Shown piece by piece: positions 4,438 through 11,225 of a stretch of 11,225 nucleotides of DNA. Made by a program: the position numbers and the translations under genes. Every line of letters begins with the position of its first letter. Position 1 is the stretch's first letter. The stretch is from Alphaproteobacteria bacterium (lineage in GTDB: Bacteria; Pseudomonadota; Alphaproteobacteria; Rhodobacterales; Rhodobacteraceae). The stretch covers positions 1 to 11,225 of the forward strand of contig JAADIC010000140.1 in assembly GCA_013151535.1 (NCBI GenBank), in the 5' to 3' direction. The notes beneath the pieces were generated by a model. The model had not been told where the DNA came from and ran no database searches. It worked only from the letters and a program-made list of their open reading frames with translations.

Positions 4438-7332
4438 ATGGCCTTTACCGAACTCAACATAACCTCGAACTTCTCCTTCCTGACGGGGGGATCGCACGCC
4501 GAGGAATATGCTCAGGCCGTGGCCTTGTCGGGGATGTCTGCGCTGGCCATTGCGGATGAGAATTCGGTTGCGGGTATTGTGCGCGCCCATGTGGAGCTGC
4601 GCGAGATTAAGCGGCAGGTGGAAGAGCGTGCGAAGCTTGACCCGATTGGCCCGCCCTCACCCTTTCCGCGGCAAGCTAACTCGGCCCAGATCGCCAACAT
4701 TCCCCGCCTGATTCCAGCGGCGCGGCTGGTGTTGGAGGACGGGTTCAGCGTCACCGTTCTGCCAAGGGATCGCGCCGCATGGCGGCATTTGTGCCGGTTG
4801 TTGTCGCTGGGGCGGCAGCGGGTGGAAAAGGGGTCGTGTCTGTTGCGGATGGGCGATTTGCTGGACTGGGGGCAGGGATTGGAGATGTTAATCCCGCACC
4901 CCGATGCGGGATCTCTTGCAGCACATGCCAAACGCCTGATCGCCCGCTTTCCCGGTCAATGCAGCCTGCTGATGGCACCGCGTTATGACGGGCAGGACAG
5001 GGCGCGGTTTCAGCGTCTGACCGGGCTGGCCGCAGGCCTTGGCATCCCTACTGTGGCTAGCGCCGCGCCGATCATGCATACCGCGCATCGGCGCAAGCTG
5101 GTCGATACCATGAGCGCCATTCGCCTGCATTGCCGGGTGGACCAACTGGGCCGCGCAGCACTCGCCAATGCCGAACAGCGCCTGCGCGGTGAGGGCGAAA
5201 TGCTGCATCTGTTCGAGGGTTTTGAAGATGCGGTTCACCGCAGCGGTGGAATCGCCACGCGCTGCACGTTCTCGCTGGATGAGCTGAAATACGAATACCC
5301 CAGCGAAATCGCGCCGGGTGAAACCCCCGCCGAACGCTTGAACCGTCTGGCCCTTGAGGGGTTGAAATGGCGCTATCCGGCGGGGGCATCGCAGCGGGTG
5401 AAAAAGATGCTGGCGCATGAATTGGCGCTGATCGCCAAGCTGAATTACGAGCCTTATTTCCTGACCGTGCGCGATGTGGTGGATTTCGCCCGCTCGCGTG
5501 GCATCCTGTGTCAGGGGCGCGGCTCAGCCGCCAATTCGGTGACGTGCTATTGCCTTGGTGTCACCTCGGTTTCGCCGGAGATCGGCACCATGGTGTTTGA
5601 ACGCTTCGTGTCCGAGGCGCGCAACGAGCCGCCCGATATCGACGTCGATTTTGAACACGAGCGCCGTGAAGAGGTGATCCAGCATATTTATGAGCGTTAT
5701 GGCCGCCACCGCGCCGGCCTTTGCGCCACGGTGGTGCATTATCGCGGCAAGCGCGCCATCCGCGAGGTTGGCATCGCTATGGGGCTGACGAATGACACGA
5801 TCTCGGCCCTGTCCTCGCAGCTTTGGGGCTGGGGCAGTACCGGCCTACCGGAGGACCGCCTGCGCAAAATCGGCCTTGATCCTGATGATCCGCTGTTGGC
5901 GCAAGTGCTGGATCTGTGCCAGCAAATCCGCGGCTTCCCGCGCCATCTGAGCCAGCATGTGGGTGGTTTCATCATGACCGAAGGGCGGTTGGATGAGCTG
6001 GTGCCGATCGAAAATGCCAGCATGGAGGATCGCACGGTCATTTGTTGGGACAAGGATGATATTGATGCTTTGGGCATTCTCAAGGTCGATGTGCTGAGCC
6101 TTGGCATGCTGACCTGCATCCGCAAGGCGTTTGATCTGATTGCGCTGCATCACCGGCAGGATTACACGCTGGCCAGCCTGCCGCCCGAGGACCCGGTGGT
6201 TTACGATATGCTGTGCAAGGCTGACAGTGTCGGGGTGTTTCAGGTCGAAAGCCGGGCCCAGATGAATTTCCTGCCGCGCATGAAGCCGCGCAGCTTTTAC
6301 GATCTGGTGATCGAGGTGGCGATTGTGCGCCCGGGACCGATCCAGGGCGACATGGTGCACCCGTTCATTCGCCGCCGCAATGGCGAGGAAAAGGTCGAGC
6401 TGCCCTCGGATGAGCTGGGCGATGTGCTGAACAAAACGCTGGGCGTGCCGCTGTTTCAGGAACAGGCCATGCAGATCGCCATCATCGGTGCTGGCTTCAC
6501 CCCGGACGAGGCGGATCGTTTGCGCCGGGCGCTGGCCACGTTCAAGAAATCCGGCACCATCCATCTGTTTCGCAGCCGCTTTCTGAAGGGTATGGCGAAA
6601 AACGGTTATGACGCGGAATTTGCCGAGCGCTGCTTTTCCCAGATCGAAGGCTTTGGTGAATACGGCTTTCCCGAAAGCCACGCCGCCAGCTTTGCGCTGC
6701 TGGTTTATGCCAGTGCGTGGATCAAGAAACACCATCCGGGCATTTTCGCTTGTGCGCTGCTGAACAGCCAACCCATGGGGTTTTACGCCCCGGCCCAGAT
6801 CGTGCGCGACGCGCGCGAACATCAGGTGGAAACCCGCCCGGTCTGCATCAATGCCAGCTTCTGGGACAATGTGATGGAACCCGACGGCAAGGGCGGTCTG
6901 GCCCTGCGCCTTGGGTTCCGCCAGATCAAGGCCATGCGGCAGGAGGAGGCCACATGGATCGCGCAGGCGCGTGGCAACGGTTATCAAACCGTCGAGGACG
7001 TGTGGCGGCGCGCCGGAACCGCCCCACGTCTGCTGCATAAACTGGCCGAGGCCGATTGCTTTGCCGCCCTTGAGTTGTCGCGCCGCGAAGCCCAGTGGCA
7101 GGCCCGCGCCATTACTGGCGATGATCCCCTGCCGCTGTTTGCCCGCGCGCTGGAAGGCGAAAATATCCTTGAGCCGCGCGTCACCCTGCCCGAAATGACC
7201 GAGGGCGAGCATGTGGTCGAAGATTATGTCGCCATGCGCCTGACACTTCGTTCGCATCCATTGGCGTTGTTGCGCGACAGGCTGACGCCGCCTGCATTCC
7301 AGTTGGCCCAAATATCCCCGGCGGAGCCATAA
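4438..7332 (+). CDS. dnaE2: Error-prone DNA polymerase DnaE2/ImuC, C-terminally short
   Basis: A 964-residue C-family polymerase that performs translesion synthesis in the SOS response, normally with ImuA and ImuB. The N-terminal PHP domain (about 1-270) has a degenerate metal site (E-L-N-I-T-S-N-F-S-F-L; I-A-D-E-N-S), as is usual for DnaE2. The catalytic aspartates are present: P-D400-I-D402-V-D in the palm and K-V-D551-V-L-S-L-G. Then follow Q-E-Q-A-M-Q-I-A, the fingers (G-F-P-E-S-H-A-A-S-F-A-L-L-V-Y-A) and a helix-hairpin-helix part (about 815-875). The protein ends at R-L-T-L-R-S-H-P-L-A-L-L, followed by some 20 residues; homologues continue with an OB-fold (family length about 1050-1150, from memory). 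No continuation is seen in other frames before 7394. The last residues Q-I-S-P-A-E-P are encoded by an inverted-repeat element. No imuA or imuB is adjacent. The start is fixed by the LexA-overlapped promoter ending at the ATG. Confidence 0.92.
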   Translation: MAFTELNITSNFSFLTGGSHAEEYAQAVALSGMSALAIADENSVAGIVRAHVELREIKRQVEERAKLDPIGPPSPFPRQANSAQIANIPRLIPAARLVLEDGFSVTVLPRDRAAWRHLCRLLSLGRQRVEKGSCLLRMGDLLDWGQGLEMLIPHPDAGSLAAHAKRLIARFPGQCSLLMAPRYDGQDRARFQRLTGLAAGLGIPTVASAAPIMHTAHRRKLVDTMSAIRLHCRVDQLGRAALANAEQRLRGEGEMLHLFEGFEDAVHRSGGIATRCTFSLDELKYEYPSEIAPGETPAERLNRLALEGLKWRYPAGASQRVKKMLAHELALIAKLNYEPYFLTVRDVVDFARSRGILCQGRGSAANSVTCYCLGVTSVSPEIGTMVFERFVSEARNEPPDIDVDFEHERREEVIQHIYERYGRHRAGLCATVVHYRGKRAIREVGIAMGLTNDTISALSSQLWGWGSTGLPEDRLRKIGLDPDDPLLAQVLDLCQQIRGFPRHLSQHVGGFIMTEGRLDELVPIENASMEDRTVICWDKDDIDALGILKVDVLSLGMLTCIRKAFDLIALHHRQDYTLASLPPEDPVVYDMLCKADSVGVFQVESRAQMNFLPRMKPRSFYDLVIEVAIVRPGPIQGDMVHPFIRRRNGEEKVELPSDELGDVLNKTLGVPLFQEQAMQIAIIGAGFTPDEADRLRRALATFKKSGTIHLFRSRFLKGMAKNGYDAEFAERCFSQIEGFGEYGFPESHAASFALLVYASAWIKKHHPGIFACALLNSQPMGFYAPAQIVRDAREHQVETRPVCINASFWDNVMEPDGKGGLALRLGFRQIKAMRQEEATWIAQARGNGYQTVEDVWRRAGTAPRLLHKLAEADCFAALELSRREAQWQARAITGDDPLPLFARALEGENILEPRVTLPEMTEGEHVVEDYVAMRLTLRSHPLALLRDRLTPPAFQLAQISPAEP

Positions 7333-7362
7333 AAGTGAAATGCGCTTCGCGCGAGGATATTT
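7310..7362. repeat. Inverted repeat between convergent dnaE2 and mttB-like genes, possible terminator
   Basis: AAATATCC (7310-7317) and GGATATTT (7355-7362) are perfect inverse arms enclosing 37 bases. Within it, GCGC-TTC-GCGC (7342-7352) forms a short hairpin, followed on the plus strand by a run of five T (7360-7364). This could end dnaE2 transcription. From memory, GC-rich words joined to GGATATTT recur between genes of Rhodobacteraceae, so this may be a dispersed family repeat. The left arm overlaps the last codons of dnaE2. Confidence 0.5.
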
Positions 7363-7393
7363 TTACCAATTGGAAGTAACGGAGTGTTGAGCC

Positions 7394-8976
7394 TCAGATC
7401 ACATCGACCGCTCCCGGTGCTGCGTTGAGGGCAAGGATATGTTTGTCTCCGGCGGCTGTGAGTGCGGTGATTTCGCGCCTCTGATCTTCGCTCAGCACGC
7501 CCTGTTCAGGCGCTGCGGCGATCAGGGCCAGCGCCTTTTCGCGTGCCGCGTCAAAGGCTGTGCGGCGGTCTGAGTGCTCATAGTCATCGCGGCCCATGCG
7601 TAAAAATACATCTGGGCGGTGTTGATCGCGGCATAGGTCCAGCGTATGGCTGCTGTCCAGGAAATGCCCGCCGGTGCGGATGTTCGAGACCTCTTTCCAG
7701 TTCAGGCTTTCGGTGCTGATCTCGGGCGGTTGCATGAAGCGGCGCAGCATGGCACCGATCTCGTTATCCAGCACCGCCTGCACCGGGCTGAACACGGTGG
7801 CACATTCAAGCTGGCCAATGCCGCCCAGAATATCCGCGCCCGACAAGGCCACGGACTGCCCCAGCAAGGCGCGTTCGGCCATGGATTGCATATCCGCATC
7901 CGGCGTGTCCGAGCCGGACCCATAAGTATGCGCGGGCAGGGCAGCCCGAAGCCCTGTTTCATCAACTGGATCGCCATGCTGGCAGCCTGAATGCTTTCCG
8001 GGCAGCTTTGCAGGGCAGAACCGGTTTTCATATCCAGCGTGAACATCAAAGGCGTGGCAATCACCGGCGTTCCGGGGGCCAGAACATGCGCCAGTGTGAC
8101 CATGGCAAGGATTTCCGCCGCTGCCATCAGCACCATTCCGGGCGTGGTCAAAGGGGCCGTGCCACCAGCCGAGGGCAAGGAGCAGGCGTGGATCGGCAGG
8201 CCGAATTTCCCGGCCTGCAGGATCACCTCGCTGTCCATGAACTTGAACTCCAGCGGCGAGAACGAGCAGGTGATGACCGAGGCCAGGGGGCGGGCACGCA
8301 ATTGGGCCTCGCCCCCGGCAGCCACGGCGGCGATCCGCATCAGGTATTCGACGTTGTCCTTGCCATAAGGCTGTATCCAACAATGTTTGTCGGTGTGGGC
8401 GACCATGGTGCCAAAGCTGTGGATGTCGGCGGTGATTTCCGGCACACTGGCCACAAACGGATGGGCGATGAAACCGATCTGGTTCAGGTTTGATCCCACC
8501 GCCGCCATTTCCCGTACCGCCTTGAGATCAAGGTTGCGATAGCTGGCGTCACGCGGCTCCACATAGCCATGCGCGCCGGTGCCGGTGCGCATGATGAAAC
8601 TGCCATCAAGGCGCGGCAGGTGCAGATCGAGCGCCGGTTTCTTGCCCGCTAGTGTCAGTGATTTCGGGGCTTGGGCGAGGGCCTGTTCCACCAGTTCGCG
8701 CGGCAGGCGCAAGCGATCCGCGTTGCTGCCGGGCTTGGCCCCGGCTTTGAGCAATGCAGCGTGGGCCTTGGGGTGAATGACCACGACGCCGTATTCCGCC
8801 AGCAGATCAAAGCTGCGGCTTTTCATTTCAGCGATGTCATCGTCACTCAACAGCCCGATGCGGGCGCGGTTCGACACAGTGGTCGAAAGCGTAAACGCAT
8901 CCGGCGTTTTGACCGAGGGTTTCGGGGTGCCGCGACCACGGCGGCGGGGCTTGGTGCGGGGTTCTCTGGTTTCCAT
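7394..8976 (-). pseudogene. Trimethylamine methyltransferase (MttB) family gene, frameshifted
   Basis: Two overlapping frames together give one MttB/COG5598-type TIM-barrel protein, the family that demethylates methylated or quaternary amines onto a corrinoid protein. The N-terminal frame runs from ATG 8976 (AGGAGG five bases before it, at 8987-8982) through I-G-L-L-S-D-D-D-I, P-L-A-S-V-I-T-C-S-F-S-P-L, to M-K-Q-G-F-G-L-P. The C-terminal frame resumes with A-H-T-Y-G-S-G-S-D-T-P-D and continues to the stop at 7394. Between them GGCAG is tandemly duplicated (7935-7944, plus strand). Removing one 5-base unit restores a continuous 525-residue protein of normal family length. The break is not an amber codon, so this is not a pyrrolysine gene; non-Pyl MttB homologues act on betaines such as glycine betaine. 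No corrinoid protein gene is nearby. A sequencing error is possible but this is not a homopolymer site. Confidence 0.85.
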
Positions 8977-9018
8977 AACGACCTCCTGCATTCGGAAAAC
9001 GAGGGTTATGGCACACAC

Positions 9019-9160
9019 CGATTACGCTCACTGCCTGCCGGCTTGAGCGAAGGCTAGGCTAGGCTGGAAAGCCTTGTCGGTCAATCCCGCCCTCGTTGCT
9101 TGTGGCGGCCCGGACCACGCCTTATGGTGTGCGAAAGACGTTTAGACAGGTGCGCGGCCA
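9019..9160. other. Divergent intergenic region between mttB-like and flavoprotein genes
   Basis: No gene is seen in these 142 bases. They should hold the promoters of the two diverging genes. The only visible pattern is AGGCT three times in tandem (9051-9065); an AGCCT follows at 9070 and could pair with the last unit as a small hairpin. Confidence 0.4.
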
Positions 9161-10342
9161 ATGACAGATGCTATTGTGATCGGGGCTGGCCCGGCCGGGT
9201 TGATGGCGGCTGATATGCTGTCGGCGCGCGGCTATTCGGTTCTGCTGGCCGAGGCCAAGACGTCAGTCGGGCGCAAGTTTCTGATGGCGGGCAAGTCCGG
9301 CCTGAACCTGACCAAGGATGAACCATTTGAGGATTTTCTGGCCCAGTATGGTGAGGCATCAGACTGGTTGCGCCCGATGCTCGAGCGGTTCTCTAACGCG
9401 GATGTGCAAAGCTGGGCGGGTGATCTGGGGCAGGAAGTTTTTACTGGCTCCAGCGGGCGGGTGTTTCCCAAGGCGATGAAAGCCTCGCCTTTGATCCGTG
9501 CGCTTTTGGGGCGGCTTGCCAAGCAGGGGGTCAAGACCGAAACCCGCTGGCGCTGGACCGGGTGGCAGGGTGAGCAGGTTTGCTTTGACACACCGGATGG
9601 TCCGCAAAAAATCACGGTACGCGCCACAGTATTGGCCCTTGGCGGCGCCAGTTGGGCGCGGCTTGGTTCCGATGGGCAATGGGCGGAAATTCTGGCCAGG
9701 GACGGCGTTGAGCTGGCTCCGTTTCAACCTGCCAATGCTGGATTATTGGTGAATTGGTCGCCTCACATGGAACGCCATTTCGGCACGCCCGTAAAAGCCA
9801 CGGCGTTGATTGCGGGTGGCGCGCGGTATCGGGGCGAGTTTGTAATCTCGGGCAGGGGACTGGAGGGTGGCGGGATTTACAGCATCAGCCACGCGGTGCG
9901 CGAGGGTGCGCCGCTTTACCTTGATCTGTTGCCAGATCTGACGCTGGCCAAAGTCACCAACCGTCTGGCCAAACCGCGCGGCAAGGCTAGCCTTGCCAAC
10001 CATTTGCGCAAGACCCTGCGGCTTGATCCGGCGCGCATTGCCTTGTTGCAGGAATTCGCGCGGCCCTTGCCGAGCAACGTCGAAAAGCTGGCCATACAGC
10101 TCAAAAATCTACCGGTCCATCATTCCGGCTCACGCCCTTTGGACGAGGCGATTTCAACAGCAGGTGGCGTCATGCGTACGGCTGTTGATGATGGTCTGAT
10201 GTTGCGCAATCGCCCCGGCACGTTCTGTGCAGGCGAAATGCTGGATTGGGAGGCACCGACCGGTGGCTATTTGATAAACGCCTGTCTGGCCACGGGGCGC
10301 TGGGCCGGGTCTGCGGCGGCGGATTATCTGGACAGCCCCTAA
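9161..10342 (+). CDS. BaiN/HI0933-like FAD-dependent flavoprotein (PP_4765 type)
   Basis: A 393-residue flavoprotein. The N-terminus carries the FAD dinucleotide fold, G8-A-G10-P-A-G13, with E31 at the end of strand 2 to hold the adenosine ribose. The family signature G-R-K-F-L-M-A-G-K-S-G-L-N-L-T (37-51) follows. G-S-S-G-R-V-F-P-K-A-M-K-A lies near residue 100. The C-terminus closes with the second FAD-contact motif G-E-M-L-D-W-E-A-P-T-G-G-Y-L-I-N-A-C (about 358-375). This matches the TIGR03862 (PP_4765) branch of the HI0933-like flavoproteins, whose substrate is unknown to me; the related BaiN reduces bile-acid intermediates, which should not be assumed here. A weak AGGTGCG precedes the ATG. 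Its TAA overlaps the TAG of the convergent GST gene. Confidence 0.85.
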   Translation: MTDAIVIGAGPAGLMAADMLSARGYSVLLAEAKTSVGRKFLMAGKSGLNLTKDEPFEDFLAQYGEASDWLRPMLERFSNADVQSWAGDLGQEVFTGSSGRVFPKAMKASPLIRALLGRLAKQGVKTETRWRWTGWQGEQVCFDTPDGPQKITVRATVLALGGASWARLGSDGQWAEILARDGVELAPFQPANAGLLVNWSPHMERHFGTPVKATALIAGGARYRGEFVISGRGLEGGGIYSISHAVREGAPLYLDLLPDLTLAKVTNRLAKPRGKASLANHLRKTLRLDPARIALLQEFARPLPSNVEKLAIQLKNLPVHHSGSRPLDEAISTAGGVMRTAVDDGLMLRNRPGTFCAGEMLDWEAPTGGYLINACLATGRWAGSAAADYLDSP

Positions 10343-10926
10343 ACCTCGGAGGCGCGCTTATAGGCGGGGCGCTCGCGCACACGGTCGATATAGGCCTCGA
10401 CCGCTGGTTGGCCGCTTTGAAAATTTGCGCCACGCGCCCATGTTCCGCAATGGGTGGTCACGATATCCGCCACGGTAAATTCGTCGCCCATCAGGTAGGT
10501 GTTGCCCCCCAGACGATCCGCCAGCGTTTTCATCGAGCGGGCGTATTCCCAGCGCAGGGTTTCCTTGATTGCGGGCACGCGCTTGTCCTCGGGCAGCACG
10601 AATGTGTTGCGCGCGGCGGTCCACAGGGTGCCGTCCATTTCATCACAGGCGAATTGGGTGAAAGCGTCCTGCTTGGCGCGCTGGATTGTACCTGCCGGGA
10701 AGGTCAGTTTGCCATGCTTGTCGGCCAGATATTGAATGATCGCCACGGAATCGAGGATCACGTCGTCGCCATCCATGAAACAGGGGATCTTGCCGCTTGG
10801 ATTGATCGCACGCACCTCGTCCGAGCGGGGGGAAGAGGCGTTGAATTCGTATTTCACGCCCAGTTCTTCCAGCATCCACAATACCCGAAAGGCACGGCTT
10901 TTCTTGCTGCCTAAAAGTTTATACAT
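10339..10926 (-). CDS. Glutathione S-transferase family protein
   Basis: A 195-residue cytosolic GST. The thioredoxin-like half (1-75) begins M-Y-K-L-L-G-S-K-K-S-R-A-F-R-V-L-W-M-L-E-E-L, with S7 or S10 as the likely glutathione-activating residue. It has the cis-proline motif N-P-S-G-K-I-P48 and the glutathione gamma-glutamyl contact D59-S60. The all-helical half includes the N-capping-box region G-D-E-F-T-V-A-D-I. Such proteins conjugate or reduce with glutathione; the substrate is unknown. GGGAGA lies about five bases before the ATG at 10926. It starts 15 bases after the holA stop on the same strand, so it may be cotranscribed with holA. Its stop overlaps the stop of the convergent flavoprotein gene. 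Confidence 0.9.
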   Translation of the reverse strand: MYKLLGSKKSRAFRVLWMLEELGVKYEFNASSPRSDEVRAINPSGKIPCFMDGDDVILDSVAIIQYLADKHGKLTFPAGTIQRAKQDAFTQFACDEMDGTLWTAARNTFVLPEDKRVPAIKETLRWEYARSMKTLADRLGGNTYLMGDEFTVADIVTTHCGTWARGANFQSGQPAVEAYIDRVRERPAYKRASEV

Positions 10927-10941
10927 CCATTTCTCCCGTTT

Positions 10942-11225
10942 TCATTTCTTTCCAGCCAGCATTGCGATCCGAATGAACGCCCGCTCCAGCATGGCATGCG
11001 CAGGTATCGGGCGCGAACTTCGCAGGTTGAGGTCGGTATCGGTCAGAATACCAAGCATGTTTTCAAGCCTGTAAACACCGATGGCGCGGGCCTGTCGCAC
11101 CATGCGGTCACGGCGCGGGCCAAAAACTGGCGGACGGCTGGCGGACAAACCGGCCTCGGGGCCTTTGGGGTGGCTGGCGGCCAGATGCAGGGTTTTGAAA
11201 TGCCGCGTGGCACCGATGCAAATGC
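10942..11225 (-). CDS. holA: DNA polymerase III delta subunit, C-terminal part (runs off the right edge)
   Basis: The open frame enters from the right edge and ends at a TGA at 10944-10942. It reads I-C-I-G-A-T-R-H-F-K-T-L-H-L-A-A-S, then R-P-P-V-F-G-P-R-R-D-R-M-V-R-Q-A-R, L-T-D-T-D-L-N-L-R-S and L-E-R-A-F-I-R-I-A-M-L-A. This is the typical alphaproteobacterial HolA C-terminal collar domain, with the R-P-P-V-F segment and the final L-E-R-x-x-x-R-x-A. Delta opens the beta clamp within the clamp loader. About 93 codons are visible, roughly a quarter of the protein. The GST gene follows after 15 bases. Confidence 0.8.
   Translation of the reverse strand, partial: ICIGATRHFKTLHLAASHPKGPEAGLSASRPPVFGPRRDRMVRQARAIGVYRLENMLGILTDTDLNLRSSRPIPAHAMLERAFIRIAMLAGKK

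Noticed and set aside
3516..4460. 314-codon open frame antisense to the methyltransferase gene
   Set aside because: It is a codon-phase shadow of the plus-strand gene with clear motif I; it has no domain and would overlap the dnaE2 promoter.
5845..7311. Long 488-codon open frame on the minus strand inside dnaE2
   Set aside because: It lies wholly antisense to a well-conserved polymerase, its product is rich in H, Q and R with no recognisable motif, and such frames are expected opposite GC-rich genes.
7394..8976. Possible pyrrolysine (amber) readthrough in the MttB-family gene
   Set aside because: The N-terminal frame has no in-frame TAG at the break; the two halves are in different frames because of a 5-base duplication.
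9051..9065. AGGCT repeated three times as a phase-variable tract
   Set aside because: It is too short and too far from either divergent promoter element to support a claim.
10246..10914. 222-codon plus-strand frame opposite the GST gene
   Set aside because: The minus-strand frame is an unmistakable GST; this one shows no family resemblance.

Overview
The window looks like chromosomal DNA of an alphaproteobacterium, most likely from the Rhodobacteraceae/Roseobacter group. The reasons are the GC-rich codon use of the housekeeping genes, a DnaE2-type error-prone polymerase preceded by an alphaproteobacterial LexA box (GAAC-N7-GAAC type), an MttB-family methyltransferase, a PP_4765-type flavoprotein and the style of the HolA C-terminus. 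The taxonomic call is inference.

Left part (about 1-3515, all minus strand): an array of orphan Rhs C-terminal cassettes. Reading 5' to 3' on the minus strand it holds (i) an Rhs core fragment ending in a DUF6883-like toxin domain, followed after 8 nt by a DUF4926-like small protein (probable immunity); (ii) a REP-like palindrome; (iii) an Rhs core fragment ending in a JAB/JAMM-like putative metalloprotease domain, followed with a TGATG stop/start overlap by a membrane-anchored 142-aa protein (probable immunity); (iv) a second REP-like palindrome; (v) a broken Rhs core fragment with an in-frame TAG; and (vi) the first codons of another gene running off the left edge behind a perfect Shine-Dalgarno. 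None of the Rhs pieces has the long N-terminal shell. They look like stored toxin tips rather than a complete Rhs effector. The tip and immunity genes are visibly more AT-rich than the rest of the window.

Middle (3519-7332, plus strand): a class I SAM-dependent methyltransferase that begins 3 nt beyond the Rhs open frame, then dnaE2 (imuC). dnaE2 has its own LexA-overlapped promoter and apparently a leaderless start. Its catalytic aspartates are intact, but the protein stops where the C-terminal OB-fold would be expected. No imuA or imuB lies next to it.

Right part (7394-11225): a minus-strand MttB-family methyltransferase gene split by a 5-bp tandem duplication; a plus-strand BaiN/HI0933-like flavoprotein (PP_4765 type) whose stop overlaps, tail to tail, the stop of a minus-strand glutathione S-transferase; and the 3' end of holA (DNA polymerase III delta subunit) just upstream of the GST gene on the same strand.

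The most interesting part is the cassette array. Two different toxin/immunity tips share an Rhs core segment nearly identical in DNA and a common CxxC-containing pre-toxin module, and each cassette boundary carries a GTAG-palindrome REP-like sequence.
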